A stretch of 64,000 nucleotides of DNA from assembly GCF_012034205.1 (NCBI RefSeq), contig NZ_JAATEM010000005.1, positions 1-64,000 of the forward strand. The letters run 5' to 3'. Within the stretch, counting starts at the first letter, position 1. Each line of letters begins with the position of its first letter. Origin of the DNA: Streptomyces composti. Lineage in GTDB: Bacteria > Actinomycetota > Actinomycetes > Streptomycetales > Streptomycetaceae. Positions 25,289 through 33,139 of the stretch are shown here, in pieces. Under the pieces are notes generated by a model that worked only from the letters and a program-made list of their open reading frames with translations, searched no databases and was not told where the DNA came from. The position numbers and the translations under genes are program-made.

Positions 25289-26986
25289 ATGGCGATGTTC
25301 CGCTACGAGCCGGTGCCGCGCGACACCGGCATCGAGGAGGCGCTGGCCGCGGTGGTGCACGACGCGGCGTGGTTCCTCGCCCGGCAGTACGCCTTCGGCG
25401 AGTTCACGGGGGACGACGCGGCCTCGCCGGTGCACGTGTCGGTCGCCCAGGAGCGGCATCCGCTGGACGGCTGGCGCGGCGGGCAGGACGATCCGGAGGC
25501 CTGGCAGCCGTACGACCCCTCGGCCATGGTGCTGGAGGAACTGGTCGAGGAGGAGGCGGGCGACGGGCCCGATCCCCGGCTGGTGCTGGCGGGCGGGCTG
25601 CGGTGGCGGCGCGCGCTGGCGGCGGCCGGGCTGCTCCCGCTGCTGCCCGCCTTCGCCCGGACGTGTGCCTTCGGCCCGTCCGGCGCCCTGGCACCGGCCC
25701 CCTCCGCCGCGACCGTACGGGAGCGGCTGCCCGACCCGGCCGCCCTGGTGCCCTGGCTGGAGCGGCTGGCCGCACGGGACGCGGAGGCCGCGGCACGGTT
25801 CGGGGCGGCGGAGGAGAACCGCGAGGCCCTCGCGACGGCCGCCGCGCAGTGGCTGGCCTGGTGGACCGCCCGCGCACCGGCCCGGTCCCGGGGGCCGGCG
25901 CACACCTGGGACCCGCACCGCATGGAGTACTCCTTCGCGGTGCGCGCCTCCGGCGTGCCGGACGTGCCGTTGCAGGCGGCCGAGTACCACGGCGGGCATC
26001 TCGACTGGTGGGCCTTCGACGCGGTGCCCGCCCGGACCCCGGTGGCGGAGGCAGCCGTCGTCCGCGACGCGCGGACGACCGTGCCCACGCCCGCCCGCTA
26101 CGGCGGGATGCCTCTCTCCCGCTTCTGGGAGCTGGAGGACGCACGGGTCGACCTCGGCTCGGTCGACGCGTCCCCCGCCGATCTGGGTCGGCTGCTGCTC
26201 GTCGCGTTCGCGACCGTCTACGAGAACGACTGGTTCTGCGCCCCGTTGCCGGCCCTGCCCGGCTCGCTGTCCCGGGTCGTCGAGTGCACCGTCACCGACG
26301 TGTTCGGCGGGGTGACCACTCTGGCGCCCGCGGCGGCCGAGGGCCCCGAGTGGAACGTGTACACCCTGAGCGAGCCGCAGGGCGCGGCCGCAGGGGCGGG
26401 CGAGGGCACGAGGACCTCGCCGCCGCCGTCGCCGTGGTTCTACCGGCCCGCCTCGCTGCCCGGTGGCCTGGAGAGCCCGCCGGTGGAGTCCGTGCTGTTC
26501 CTGCGTGACGAAGGGGCCAATCTGGCCTGGGCCGTGGAGGAGAAGGTCCCCGACCGGGCCGGCGAGCCCATCGACCGCTACGCCCGGTGGGCCGCCGCGG
26601 CCCGGCCGGCGGCGGAGGCGGGGCCCGGGGACGGCGCTTCCGGCAGTCCTCCGCGCTACCGGGTGGCCACGACCGTTCCCGCGCACTGGTACCCGCTGGT
26701 GCCGCAGCTGCAGGACGGGCAGCCGGATCAGGACCAGTACCGGCTTCGGCTGGTCCGGCTGGCCCGGGACGCGTCCGAGCCGCCGAGCCCTCTCGGCCGG
26801 CTGCTCGAGGAGACCGACTGGCTGCACGAGGAGGAGGTGCCGCGCTCCGGCGTCCGCGTCGAACGCAGCCGCCAGTACAGCCGCTGGCGCGACGGCAGTG
26901 CCCACTCCTGGATCACCCGCCGCAAGCGCAGCGGGACCGGCGGCGGCTCGAGCGGGCTGCGGTTCGACGTTCTCGAGACGGGTTAG
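25289..26986 (+). CDS. Conserved protein of unknown function (565 aa)
   Basis: 565 aa. N-terminal AWFLARQYAFGEFTGDDAASPVHVSV and a central block FWELEDARVDLGSVDASPADLGRLLLVAFATVYENDWFCAPL are the most conserved-looking parts. The C-terminus (QYSRWRDGSAHSWITRRKRSGTGGGSSGLRFDVLE) also has a family-like feel: an Arg-rich strand then a Gly/Ser turn. Multiple Trp-rich patches and no membrane segments suggest a soluble, multi-domain protein. Proteins with the DWF and SSGLRFD blocks recur next to relatives of the 1499-aa protein in my memory, but no function is known to me. ATG has GGGGAG upstream, 15 bp after the previous stop. Confidence 0.85.
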   Translation: MAMFRYEPVPRDTGIEEALAAVVHDAAWFLARQYAFGEFTGDDAASPVHVSVAQERHPLDGWRGGQDDPEAWQPYDPSAMVLEELVEEEAGDGPDPRLVLAGGLRWRRALAAAGLLPLLPAFARTCAFGPSGALAPAPSAATVRERLPDPAALVPWLERLAARDAEAAARFGAAEENREALATAAAQWLAWWTARAPARSRGPAHTWDPHRMEYSFAVRASGVPDVPLQAAEYHGGHLDWWAFDAVPARTPVAEAAVVRDARTTVPTPARYGGMPLSRFWELEDARVDLGSVDASPADLGRLLLVAFATVYENDWFCAPLPALPGSLSRVVECTVTDVFGGVTTLAPAAAEGPEWNVYTLSEPQGAAAGAGEGTRTSPPPSPWFYRPASLPGGLESPPVESVLFLRDEGANLAWAVEEKVPDRAGEPIDRYARWAAAARPAAEAGPGDGASGSPPRYRVATTVPAHWYPLVPQLQDGQPDQDQYRLRLVRLARDASEPPSPLGRLLEETDWLHEEEVPRSGVRVERSRQYSRWRDGSAHSWITRRKRSGTGGGSSGLRFDVLETG

Positions 26987-26996
26987 GAGGGCGCTC

Positions 26997-27698
26997 ATGC
27001 CCCGGCACAATCCGTATCCGGTTCCGGACGAGCCCGGGCGCATCGTGCCCGTCGAGGTCAGGGGCTGGCAGGACGGTTACGACGCGGGCATCAGCTCCCC
27101 GTCCCGCGTCCCCCCGACGCCGCTGGTGCGGGACCCCGGCTACGCGGACGGCTGGACGAGGGGCGCGCGGGCGGGCAACGCCGACGGGGGGGCCGAGGGC
27201 TGGCGATGGGCCTGCTTCGACGGTGCCGCCCGGCCCTCCCCCGGTGAGGCGGGCGGTCGCTACGCGCACCGGGACAGCGGTGAGCGGTCCGCGGAGTACG
27301 CTCAGGTCTTCACCCGGTGCTGGCCGTGCGTCGGCGAGCGGCCACTGCTGGTGCTGCTGGCGGCCGTCGCCCCCGGACAGCACGGCGGTGAGGGCCTCAC
27401 CGGCAGGGTGCTCGCCCGGACGTGCGCGGGCAAGGGCGTCTCCCAGCTGTACCTGCCGGTGGGCCTGAAGCCCTCCCCTGCCCCGGACGAGGGGGCGGGC
27501 GATCCCCTCACGCACGCGGGCTACTGGCACGGCGGGGTGCATGAGTCGCTGGACGAGGCGGCGCCCGAGGCGATCGACCATGTGCTGGTGCGCGTCGTCC
27601 GCTTCGCGGCGCTCGTACGGTACCGGCCCGCGGCCGAGCACCATTTCTTCGACCTGCTGCCGGTGTACGACATGACGGCGCCCGGCCGGCCGGCCTGA
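26997..27698 (+). CDS. Small unknown protein ending the operon (233 aa)
   Basis: 233 aa from ATG 26997, with a strong TTAGGAGGG site that overlaps the previous stop codon. The N-terminus has a repeated Tyr/Gly pattern (GWQDGYDAGISSP, PGYADGWTRGARAGNADGG). The middle carries RCWPCVGERPLLVLLAAVAPGQHGGEGLTGRVLARTCA and the end HVLVRVVRFAALVRYRPAAEHHFFDLLPVYDM. No known domain is recognised and no signal peptide is present. Its place as the last gene of the SARP-linked operon, 10 nt after the 565-aa gene, is the only clue to its role. It converges with the DoxX-like gene, which starts 10 bp beyond its stop. Confidence 0.8.
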   Translation: MPRHNPYPVPDEPGRIVPVEVRGWQDGYDAGISSPSRVPPTPLVRDPGYADGWTRGARAGNADGGAEGWRWACFDGAARPSPGEAGGRYAHRDSGERSAEYAQVFTRCWPCVGERPLLVLLAAVAPGQHGGEGLTGRVLARTCAGKGVSQLYLPVGLKPSPAPDEGAGDPLTHAGYWHGGVHESLDEAAPEAIDHVLVRVVRFAALVRYRPAAEHHFFDLLPVYDMTAPGRPA

Positions 27699-27708
27699 GC
27701 CGGGGGCG

Positions 27709-28146
27709 TCAGCGGCGCCTGCGCCTGAGCCCTTCGGCCAGGAGGGAGAGTCCGATGCCCAGGATCCACACGTCCTTGGCGAGGGGGGTGCCCTGCTCGG
27801 TGGGGAGCACGCTGCCCTCCTGCCGCATGCCGGGAGTCCGCAGGTAGAGGCCCAGCGTGCCGGCCGAGAACGCGGTCACCGCGGTACCGGCGACCGGGGC
27901 GGGCACGACCGGCAGCAGCAGCGCGGCGGCGATCGCGACCTCGCCCGCGGAGAGCAGCCGCACGAACCGCCGGGCGTCCAGCTTGTCGAGGAACGGGTAG
28001 GTGCCGGCGGCGAACCGGTGCATCTGCTCGGCCGCGGCGTCGTCCGCGCCGCGTTTGGACAGTCCGGAGTTCAGGAAGAATGCGCCGACCGTGAGTCTGA
28101 GCGGGAGCTGCCGGGCCGCGGAGCGCCATCCTCGTCGAACTGCCAT
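27709..28146 (-). CDS. DoxX-like small membrane protein
   Basis: 145 aa with an AAGGAGA site. Four hydrophobic helices are visible: LRLTVGAFFLNSGLSKRG, FVRLLSAGEVAIAAALLLPVV, AVTAFSAGTLGLYL and WILGIGLSLLAEGL. The first-helix motif with N-S-G-L-S-K and the size fit the DoxX/DoxD-like membrane family. Members have been linked to redox and quinone-related functions, but none can be assigned here. The final RRRRR tail would sit in the cytoplasm. It is downstream of, and in the same direction as, the EamA transporter gene (60 bp apart). Confidence 0.8.
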   Translation of the reverse strand: MAVRRGWRSAARQLPLRLTVGAFFLNSGLSKRGADDAAAEQMHRFAAGTYPFLDKLDARRFVRLLSAGEVAIAAALLLPVVPAPVAGTAVTAFSAGTLGLYLRTPGMRQEGSVLPTEQGTPLAKDVWILGIGLSLLAEGLRRRRR

Positions 28147-28205
28147 GCCGGGTCTCCTTACGCCGTTCACCCCCGTCCACCAGCCTGACACCGGCTGAGC
28201 CCCTG

Positions 28206-29159
28206 TCAAACGGAGGTGACCGGCCGGTCGCGGGAGCCGGCCGAGGCATGGCGGCCGGCGGGGCTGTCGCCCGGGAGGTGCGGCCCGCCGTCCTCCGCAG
28301 GGGCTCCGCGGTACACGACGATGACGGCCGCCAGGCCGAGGGCCAGGCCGGCGGCGGTCTGCGGGCCGAACGGCTCGGCGAACATCAGGGCTCCCCACAC
28401 CGCCGTGACCGGCGCCATGAGGAACATCAGGGTGTTGACCCTGGTGACTCCGGAGCGCTTCAGGATGAGCCAGTACAGTCCGTATCCGCCGAACGTCGGC
28501 AGCACGACGAGCCAGGTGATCGCGGTCCAGAACGCCGGCTCGGCGGGCGGGGCCGCCGCTCCGGCGGTCACCGCGAGCGCGGAGAGGACCGCCGCGCTCG
28601 TCACGCAGTGGACGGTCATCGAGACGACGGGGTCGGCCGGCGTGCGGGAGCGGCTCTCCACGAAGGTCGCCGCCACCAGCGAGAGCATGCCGAGGAAGGG
28701 GACGGCGTAGGCCCAGGAGGGTGCTCCGGTGCCGGCGGTGGCGTCCGCGGTGGTGACCACGAGGGCGCCGCTCACTCCAAGGCAGAGTCCGAACCACTGT
28801 CTGACCGAGACGTACTGGCGCAGCAGCGGCCCGGCGAGGGCGCCGGCCACCAGGGGCTGGACGCCGTCGATCAGGGCCGTGGTGCCGCTGGAGACGCCGA
28901 GCTGGATCGCGTAGTAGACGGTGAGCAGGTAGCCGCTCTGCGAGAGGAGGCCGATCACGGCCTGCCGGGCCGCGTCCCGGGCCGTGAGGTCTCGCCAGGC
29001 GGGCCGGCGTGCGGCGGTGAAGGCGATCAGGACGACGGCGAGCGGCAGGAAGCGCCACATCAGGACCGTGAGCGCGTCCGCGCTGCCCGCGCCGAGCTTG
29101 GCCCCGATGAACCCCGAGCTCCAGCAGAGCACGAACGCGATGGAGAGCAGGATGTTCAT
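28206..29159 (-). CDS. EamA-family (DMT) transporter
   Basis: 317 aa with about ten hydrophobic segments, from NILLSIAFVLCWSSGFIGAKLG to AAGLALGLAAVIVVYRG. The two EamA repeats are visible. The first contains the family-typical start SSGFIGAK and ALIDGVQPLVAGALAGPLL; the second contains TRVNTLMFLMAPVTAVWGALMFAEPFG. Such proteins export metabolites, amino acids or drugs; the substrate is unknown. ATG at 29159 gives the normal N-terminus; the longer frame back to 29198 would run into the operators. It is divergent from a TetR gene, with two dyads in the shared gap, a standard repressor-exporter pair. Confidence 0.9.
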   Translation of the reverse strand: MNILLSIAFVLCWSSGFIGAKLGAGSADALTVLMWRFLPLAVVLIAFTAARRPAWRDLTARDAARQAVIGLLSQSGYLLTVYYAIQLGVSSGTTALIDGVQPLVAGALAGPLLRQYVSVRQWFGLCLGVSGALVVTTADATAGTGAPSWAYAVPFLGMLSLVAATFVESRSRTPADPVVSMTVHCVTSAAVLSALAVTAGAAAPPAEPAFWTAITWLVVLPTFGGYGLYWLILKRSGVTRVNTLMFLMAPVTAVWGALMFAEPFGPQTAAGLALGLAAVIVVYRGAPAEDGGPHLPGDSPAGRHASAGSRDRPVTSV

Positions 29160-29171
29160 GCCGCACCGCCA

Positions 29172-29214
29172 GTAAACAGATCGGTCTACCTCACCCACTA
29201 TACAGATCGGTATA
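29172..29214. promoter_or_regulatory. Two GATC-centred dyads, likely TetR operators
   Basis: GTAAACAGATCGGTCTAC (29172-29189) and TATACAGATCGGTATA (29199-29214) are imperfect palindromes centred on GATC, sharing the core ACAGATCGGT. Their centres are 26 bp apart. They fill the gap between the EamA and TetR starts, so the repressor would control both genes. Confidence 0.75.
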
Positions 29215-29224
29215 CCCTGGAGCC

Positions 29225-29836
29225 ATGGAGACTGCTGAGGCGAGGACGCCGCGGAGGATCACGATGACCCCCGCCGCACGGCGGGCGCTGGACGCCGCTG
29301 GGCGGCTGTTCTACGAGCGGGGCATCCATGCGGTCGGCGTGGACCTGATCGCCGCCGAGGCGGGGGTGACGAAGAAGACTCTCTACGACCGGTTCGGCTC
29401 CAAGGAGCAGATCGTCGTGGAGTACCTCGCCGACCGCGACGAACGCTGGCGCGCGTTCCTCGCGGAACACCTTCGGGCCGCTGCGCCCGCGCCGAAGGCG
29501 CGGATCCTGGCCGTGTTCGACGCCTCGGAGGCCTGGGTCGCCGAGCACAGCCCCAAGGGGTGCAGCATGGTCAACGCACACGCCGAGATCAGCGATCCGG
29601 CCCATCCGGCGTACCCGGTCATCACCGGCCAGAAGCGATGGATGCTCGGCCTGTTCACCGAGCTGGCCGGCGAGATCACCCCGGACGGGGCGGCCACCCT
29701 GGGGCGGACCCTGATGCTGCTCCACGAGGGGGCGCTGGTCGCGCACGGCCTGGGCATCCTCCCCGATCCGATCCGGCATGCGCGGCGCCAGGCCGAGGAG
29801 GCGCTGACCGCCCTCGCCGGGCAGCGGCCGGGCTGA
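29225..29836 (+). CDS. TetR-family repressor
   Basis: 203 aa. The helix-turn-helix lies at about residues 17-65: RRALDAAGRLFYERGIHAVGVDLIAAEAGVTKKTLYDRFGSKEQIVVEYL. The C-terminal domain has the pattern of the common TetR subfamily (FDASEAWV, PKGCSMVNAHAEISDPAHPAYPVI, LGRTLMLLHEGALVAHGLG), where a small molecule binds. Cys at 115 could matter for sensing. The ATG is only 11 bp from the second operator dyad, so the mRNA leader is very short. It most likely represses its own gene and the divergent exporter until a ligand is present. Confidence 0.92.
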   Translation: METAEARTPRRITMTPAARRALDAAGRLFYERGIHAVGVDLIAAEAGVTKKTLYDRFGSKEQIVVEYLADRDERWRAFLAEHLRAAAPAPKARILAVFDASEAWVAEHSPKGCSMVNAHAEISDPAHPAYPVITGQKRWMLGLFTELAGEITPDGAATLGRTLMLLHEGALVAHGLGILPDPIRHARRQAEEALTALAGQRPG

Positions 29837-29878
29837 CGCCCCGCCACTTCAGGGCCTGGAGCGTGTCGTTATATCGAC

Positions 29879-29888
29879 GAGTCGACTC
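29879..29888. promoter_or_regulatory. GAGTCGACTC palindrome in an AT-richer gap
   Basis: A perfect 10-bp dyad lies in the 205-bp gap before the 53-aa membrane protein. Two related half-sites follow (TTGAGTCGATG near 29934, AAGTCGATAAG near 30011). It could be a regulator site; no protein can be named. Confidence 0.3.
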
Positions 29889-30041
29889 ATCGTCCCGAGC
29901 GGCAGCGGCAAGGGGCCGGCCCGGCCGTCGAGTTGAGTCGATGGCTGTCAACTTGAGCCAGTTAGAACTTGTCAGGTTTCTTGCCGTCGGCTATATGGAT
30001 GAATTGACGCGAAGTCGATAAGTCTGGAAGGAGGTTGCACG

Positions 30042-30203
30042 GTGAGCGCCCTGCTGTGGCTGCTCATTCCCCTGATCACCGGTATGGCCGCCAGCATCTG
30101 GGCCTGGAGTGCCGGACGCCTCGATCCCGGCCCGCCCGACCACGACACCTGGGAGGACCTGGACCGCTACCAGCGGATGCGGACCGTGCTCGGGCATCAC
30201 TGA
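30042..30203 (+). CDS. Small single-pass membrane protein (53 aa)
   Basis: 53 aa starting at GTG 30042 behind a perfect AAGGAGGT site (30028-30035). The N-terminus is one hydrophobic helix (SALLWLLIPLITGMAASIWAWSAG), followed by a charged cytoplasmic tail (GPPDHDTWEDLDRYQRMRTVLGHH). Similar tiny proteins are widespread in Streptomyces genomes, usually annotated as hypothetical. The strong ribosome site and sensible topology make it a real gene despite its size. No function known. Confidence 0.82.
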   Translation: MSALLWLLIPLITGMAASIWAWSAGRLDPGPPDHDTWEDLDRYQRMRTVLGHH

Positions 30204-30271
30204 TCACGCAGCCCGGCCACGCAGGGCGGAGCGCTCAGCGCACGGGGCGGGCGGCGGCGTCGAGCGGGCGG

Positions 30272-30303
30272 GCGAGCGGGCGAGCGGGCGAGCGGGCGAG
30301 CGG
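30272..30303. repeat. Four perfect tandem copies of GCGAGCGG
   Basis: Four head-to-tail 8-bp units, with partial copies upstream from 30261. They abut the stop codon of the secreted propeller-like protein (30305-30307) and sit in its 3' flank. Length polymorphism by slippage is likely. Confidence 0.9.
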
Positions 30304-30304
30304 C

Positions 30305-31414
30305 TCAGCCGTACCGCAGAACGCGTGGCACGACGGTGCTCTCCGGCCCGTCGGCGCGGCCGACCGACCACACCGTCCCGGTGCCCGGCACCGGTGCCAG
30401 CCGCAGCGTGCGGGACTGCCCCTCCCCCGCGACCGCCGGTTCGTCGTAACCGGTGAAGGACCGGCCGTCCCAGGAGAGGAAGTCCGGGCCGGGGATCAGC
30501 GGCGGGCTGCTGCCGGGCGGCCCCCACTTCTGGGAGCCGTCGACCGAGACCCAGGCCAGCGCGCCGGACGCGTCGGCGGCCAGGGAGCCGATCGAGCCGA
30601 AGTCGGTCGGGACGGTCACCCTGCTCCAGGTCTCCCCGTCCCAGCGGACCAGCAGGGGCGGAACGGGCCTGCCGGGCGGGCCGCCGACGAACCCGGCCGT
30701 GCCGCCGGCCCACACCTCCGTCGGCGACACCGCCAGCACACTGCCGACGGCCGAGCGGGGTCCGCCGTACACGATCGTCTGCTGCCACGCCTGCCCGTCC
30801 CAGTGGGAAACGGCCGCCCCCTCCGCGGTGGCTCCGGCCGCCCAGACGTCGCCGGCGGCCCGGACGTGCAGCCCGTACACCGAGCCCGGCGGCACCGGCA
30901 GCTCCTGCCAGCGGCCGCGGTCCCGGCGCAGCAGCACCTGTTCGCCGTCCCGGGTACCGATCAGCCAGGTCTCACCGCCTCCGGTGACGACCCTGGACAG
31001 CAGCACACCCGCCGGCGGCGGGCACGCGTGCCAGGCGGAGCCGTCGTGACGGAGCAGCCGGGTGCCGCCGGAGGCGTCGCGGCCGACGGCCCAGACCTGC
31101 CCGGGTGAGGTTCCGGAGACGGACAGCAGCTCTCCCTGCCAGCCGGTGCCCGGCAGGGCCTGGCGCTGCCAGGTGGTGCCGTCCCAGCGCAGTATCAGCG
31201 GGGAGCCGGGCGTGTTGCGGGCGGCGCCCTCGGCCCCGACCGCCCACGCCCGGTCCGGGCCGAGGGCCACGGCCTCGTTCAGCCCTGCTTCCGGGCGGAC
31301 TTCCGCGGGGACGGGTACGTGCTGCCAGGACGAGGGCGGTGCGGCGGCCGAGGTCATGGCCGCCGCGACGGTCATGGCGACGGCGAGTACCGCGATGAGA
31401 AGTCGGCGTGCCAT
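30305..31414 (-). CDS. Secreted repeat protein, probably a beta-propeller
   Basis: 369 aa. A Sec signal peptide is present (MARRLLIAVLAVAMTVAAAM, cleavage after SAA-A near residue 25). The mature chain repeats a short unit in which W-x-V/A-G is followed by a strand such as LLRHDGSAWHACP, LLRRDRGRWQELP, VSHWDGQAWQQ and LVRWDGETWSRV, about 45 residues apart. This is the pattern of a WD/kelch-like propeller of six or seven blades (DRAWAVG, GQVWAVG, GDVWAAG, TEVWAGG, GTVWSVG). Such exported propellers serve as binding scaffolds; no active-site motif is seen. The 3' end is flanked by 8-bp tandem repeats. Confidence 0.83.
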   Translation of the reverse strand: MARRLLIAVLAVAMTVAAAMTSAAAPPSSWQHVPVPAEVRPEAGLNEAVALGPDRAWAVGAEGAARNTPGSPLILRWDGTTWQRQALPGTGWQGELLSVSGTSPGQVWAVGRDASGGTRLLRHDGSAWHACPPPAGVLLSRVVTGGGETWLIGTRDGEQVLLRRDRGRWQELPVPPGSVYGLHVRAAGDVWAAGATAEGAAVSHWDGQAWQQTIVYGGPRSAVGSVLAVSPTEVWAGGTAGFVGGPPGRPVPPLLVRWDGETWSRVTVPTDFGSIGSLAADASGALAWVSVDGSQKWGPPGSSPPLIPGPDFLSWDGRSFTGYDEPAVAGEGQSRTLRLAPVPGTGTVWSVGRADGPESTVVPRVLRYG

Positions 31415-31539
31415 GGTCGGCCTCCCAGCACTCGCTCATCGCGGAACCCGCGGAACTCAACTGGCGTGGGCGCACAAGCTATTGGCGTTCGGCCGCCGTG
31501 AACAGTCGTCATCCGGCCGAAGCGGGGCAGCCGTCCCCG

Positions 31540-31908
31540 TCAGCGCTTCGGTCCCTCGTCGCCACCCTGCTGGAAGGCGTCCGAGATCGCCTCCACGGCC
31601 CCGGAGAGGACTCCCTTGGTCTTGCCGTGGGCCCCGGACTCGGTCATCCGGCCCGGGAGTTCGGTCAGTCCGGCCGGCTTGCGCGGTCCCGATTCGAGGT
31701 CGAGCCGGTTGCACGCCTCGGCGAAGCGCAGATAGGTGTCGACGCTGGCCACCACGATCCGGACGTCGATCTTGAGTACCTCGATGCCGATGAGGGAGAC
31801 CCGCACGAAGGCGTCGATCACCAGCCCCCGGTCGAGGATCAGCTCCAGTACGTCGTAGAGGCCGCTGGAGCCTCCTCCGCCCCCGCCCTGCCGTGCGACC
31901 GTGGTCAT
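31540..31908 (-). CDS. gvpA: Gas vesicle structural protein GvpA-like
   Basis: 122 aa. The GvpA core is clear: [58 protein letters not shown] (about residues 14-71), including the DRGLVIDA turn and the VSL.GIE strand that build the gas vesicle shell. A Gly-rich N-terminus and a 50-residue hydrophilic tail are added. In Streptomyces, gvpA normally sits in a cluster with gvpF, G, J, L, S, K and O; none of these is seen here, so this is an orphan copy. Streptomyces do not float, and the role of these genes there is unclear. The upstream neighbour on the same strand is an Imm5-like gene. Confidence 0.9.
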   Translation of the reverse strand: MTTVARQGGGGGGSSGLYDVLELILDRGLVIDAFVRVSLIGIEVLKIDVRIVVASVDTYLRFAEACNRLDLESGPRKPAGLTELPGRMTESGAHGKTKGVLSGAVEAISDAFQQGGDEGPKR

Positions 31909-32067
31909 CCTGTCCGCCCTTCCCGTGCCGCGCCCTGGCGTTCGAGGTCCGGGGCCGGGTGCGGACGTCACCCGCTCTGGCGACGCGCTCTCCTGGCGCG
32001 CCCGGCGCGGGATACTGGTTCGCCTCGGCGGCCCTCGGGACCCTTCGGCTACCCCGGCTCGGGCGGG

Positions 32068-32610
32068 TCACGCAGGCGGTGTGCGCAGCGAGGCGTCCAG
32101 CTCGGCCATGAGCTGCGCGGCACGGCTCCGGCCGCGGGGCGCCGGCGGGTACCGCTCGAGGATGTTCCTGAGGACGGGTGTGGCACGCGCGCAGGCCTCT
32201 TCGAGGACCTTGCCGCCGGCGGCGGGGTCCTCGCCCGCGCGGATCTCGGCGACGCGTGCCGCGTTGGCCGCGGCCCGCAGGATGTGACCCACCTGGTGGG
32301 CCTTGGCGACAGGGTGCAGATAGGCGGCGGACGCGGCGTCTCCGGCGGCCTGGGCGGCGAGCCGGGCGGTCTCGGTGCCCGCCTCCTTCGCCGCCCGGTG
32401 GGCGTCCATCGAGGCGACCCGCTGCAGCCGCGTTCTGGGCGCGCCGCCGATGAACTCCCGTGCCGCGTCGACGGCTGCCCGGGGCCGGACGTCGTCCGGG
32501 TGCACCTCCTCGAACACCGGCAGCAGTTCCTGCGCCGTGCCGGCGACATAGCGCGCCACGACGCGCAGTTCGTCCATGGTCAGCTCGAAGTCCCCGTGCA
32601 CCCTCGTCAC
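32068..32610 (-). CDS. Imm5-like putative immunity protein
   Basis: 180 aa from GTG 32610, with GAGGA upstream. The sequence is all-helical and resembles the Imm5-like family: YVAGTAQELLPVFEEVHPDDVRPRAAVDAAREFIGG, then Ala-rich helices (ETARLAAQAAGDAASAAYLHPVAKAHQVGHILRAAANAARVAEI). In toxin loci, related proteins are predicted to neutralise polymorphic toxins, but free-standing copies are common in Streptomyces and no toxin is adjacent here. It may be part of a two-gene unit with gvpA (159-bp gap). The name reflects family resemblance only; its role here is unknown. Confidence 0.7.
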   Translation of the reverse strand: MTRVHGDFELTMDELRVVARYVAGTAQELLPVFEEVHPDDVRPRAAVDAAREFIGGAPRTRLQRVASMDAHRAAKEAGTETARLAAQAAGDAASAAYLHPVAKAHQVGHILRAAANAARVAEIRAGEDPAAGGKVLEEACARATPVLRNILERYPPAPRGRSRAAQLMAELDASLRTPPA

Positions 32611-32740
32611 GCGTGCGATCCTCGCACAGCCGGGGGATGCGTGCCGGTGCGGACCGGGGGCACACGCCTGGCACCGGGCCGGTCGGTCCGGATCGAGCAG
32701 TCCTGTCGAGCAGTCCTCACTTCGGCATGCGGAGCCCCTC

Positions 32741-32983
32741 ATGATGATCGTCGGCATTGTCGCGCTGTGCGTCGTCCTCGCCGTTCTCGCCTTTCTGCTT
32801 CCCCGGCTCTCCCGGCGTCCGCAGAACGGGACCCAGCGTGCCCTCGGGCTGGGATCCCGGGCCGGTTCCAAGGCGCCGGGGCCGCTGGGGCGGCTGCTGA
32901 GCAAGCCGTTCAGCTCCGGCTCGCGGGCGGTCGGGCGCAGCGGGGCCGCCGGGCGGCGCACGCGCGGCAAGCTGCCCTTCTGA
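32741..32983 (+). CDS. Small membrane protein, DUF6411-like
   Basis: 80 aa. A single N-terminal hydrophobic helix (MMIVGIVALCVVLAVLAFLLP) is followed by a basic, Ser/Gly/Arg-rich cytoplasmic tail (LGLGSRAGSKAPGPLGRLLSKPF, RRTRGKLPF). This is the pattern of a conserved small Streptomyces family (DUF6411 as I recall it). GGAG lies 6 nt before the first of two ATGs. It stands alone between oppositely oriented genes. Function unknown. Confidence 0.8.
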   Translation: MMIVGIVALCVVLAVLAFLLPRLSRRPQNGTQRALGLGSRAGSKAPGPLGRLLSKPFSSGSRAVGRSGAAGRRTRGKLPF

Positions 32984-33139
32984 GGTCTCCGGCGCGCCAC
33001 TCCGCCTTCACCGGTGCCCCGGCGTGGCCGTGCGGCTTCCCTCCAGTCGTGGCGTGGCTTTCCCGCTTCCGTGCCGGTGCGTCCCCGGCGTGCCCGCCGG
33101 CTTCTCCGACGTCCAGGCGGGACGTGCCCGCCGGGCGGG

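Noticed and set aside
21659..27043. A 1794-aa open frame on the minus strand across the big unknown genes
   Set aside because: It is an antisense shadow produced by high GC content. Plus-strand frames there have coupled starts, ribosome sites and coherent protein sequence; the minus frame is His/Arg/Gly/Pro-rich without motifs.
30261..30303. The 8-bp tandem repeats as a CRISPR-like array
   Set aside because: Units are contiguous with no spacers and far too short.
32068..32610. A toxin-immunity pair around the Imm5-like gene
   Set aside because: No toxin-like or polymorphic-toxin gene is adjacent; the neighbours are gvpA and a small membrane protein.
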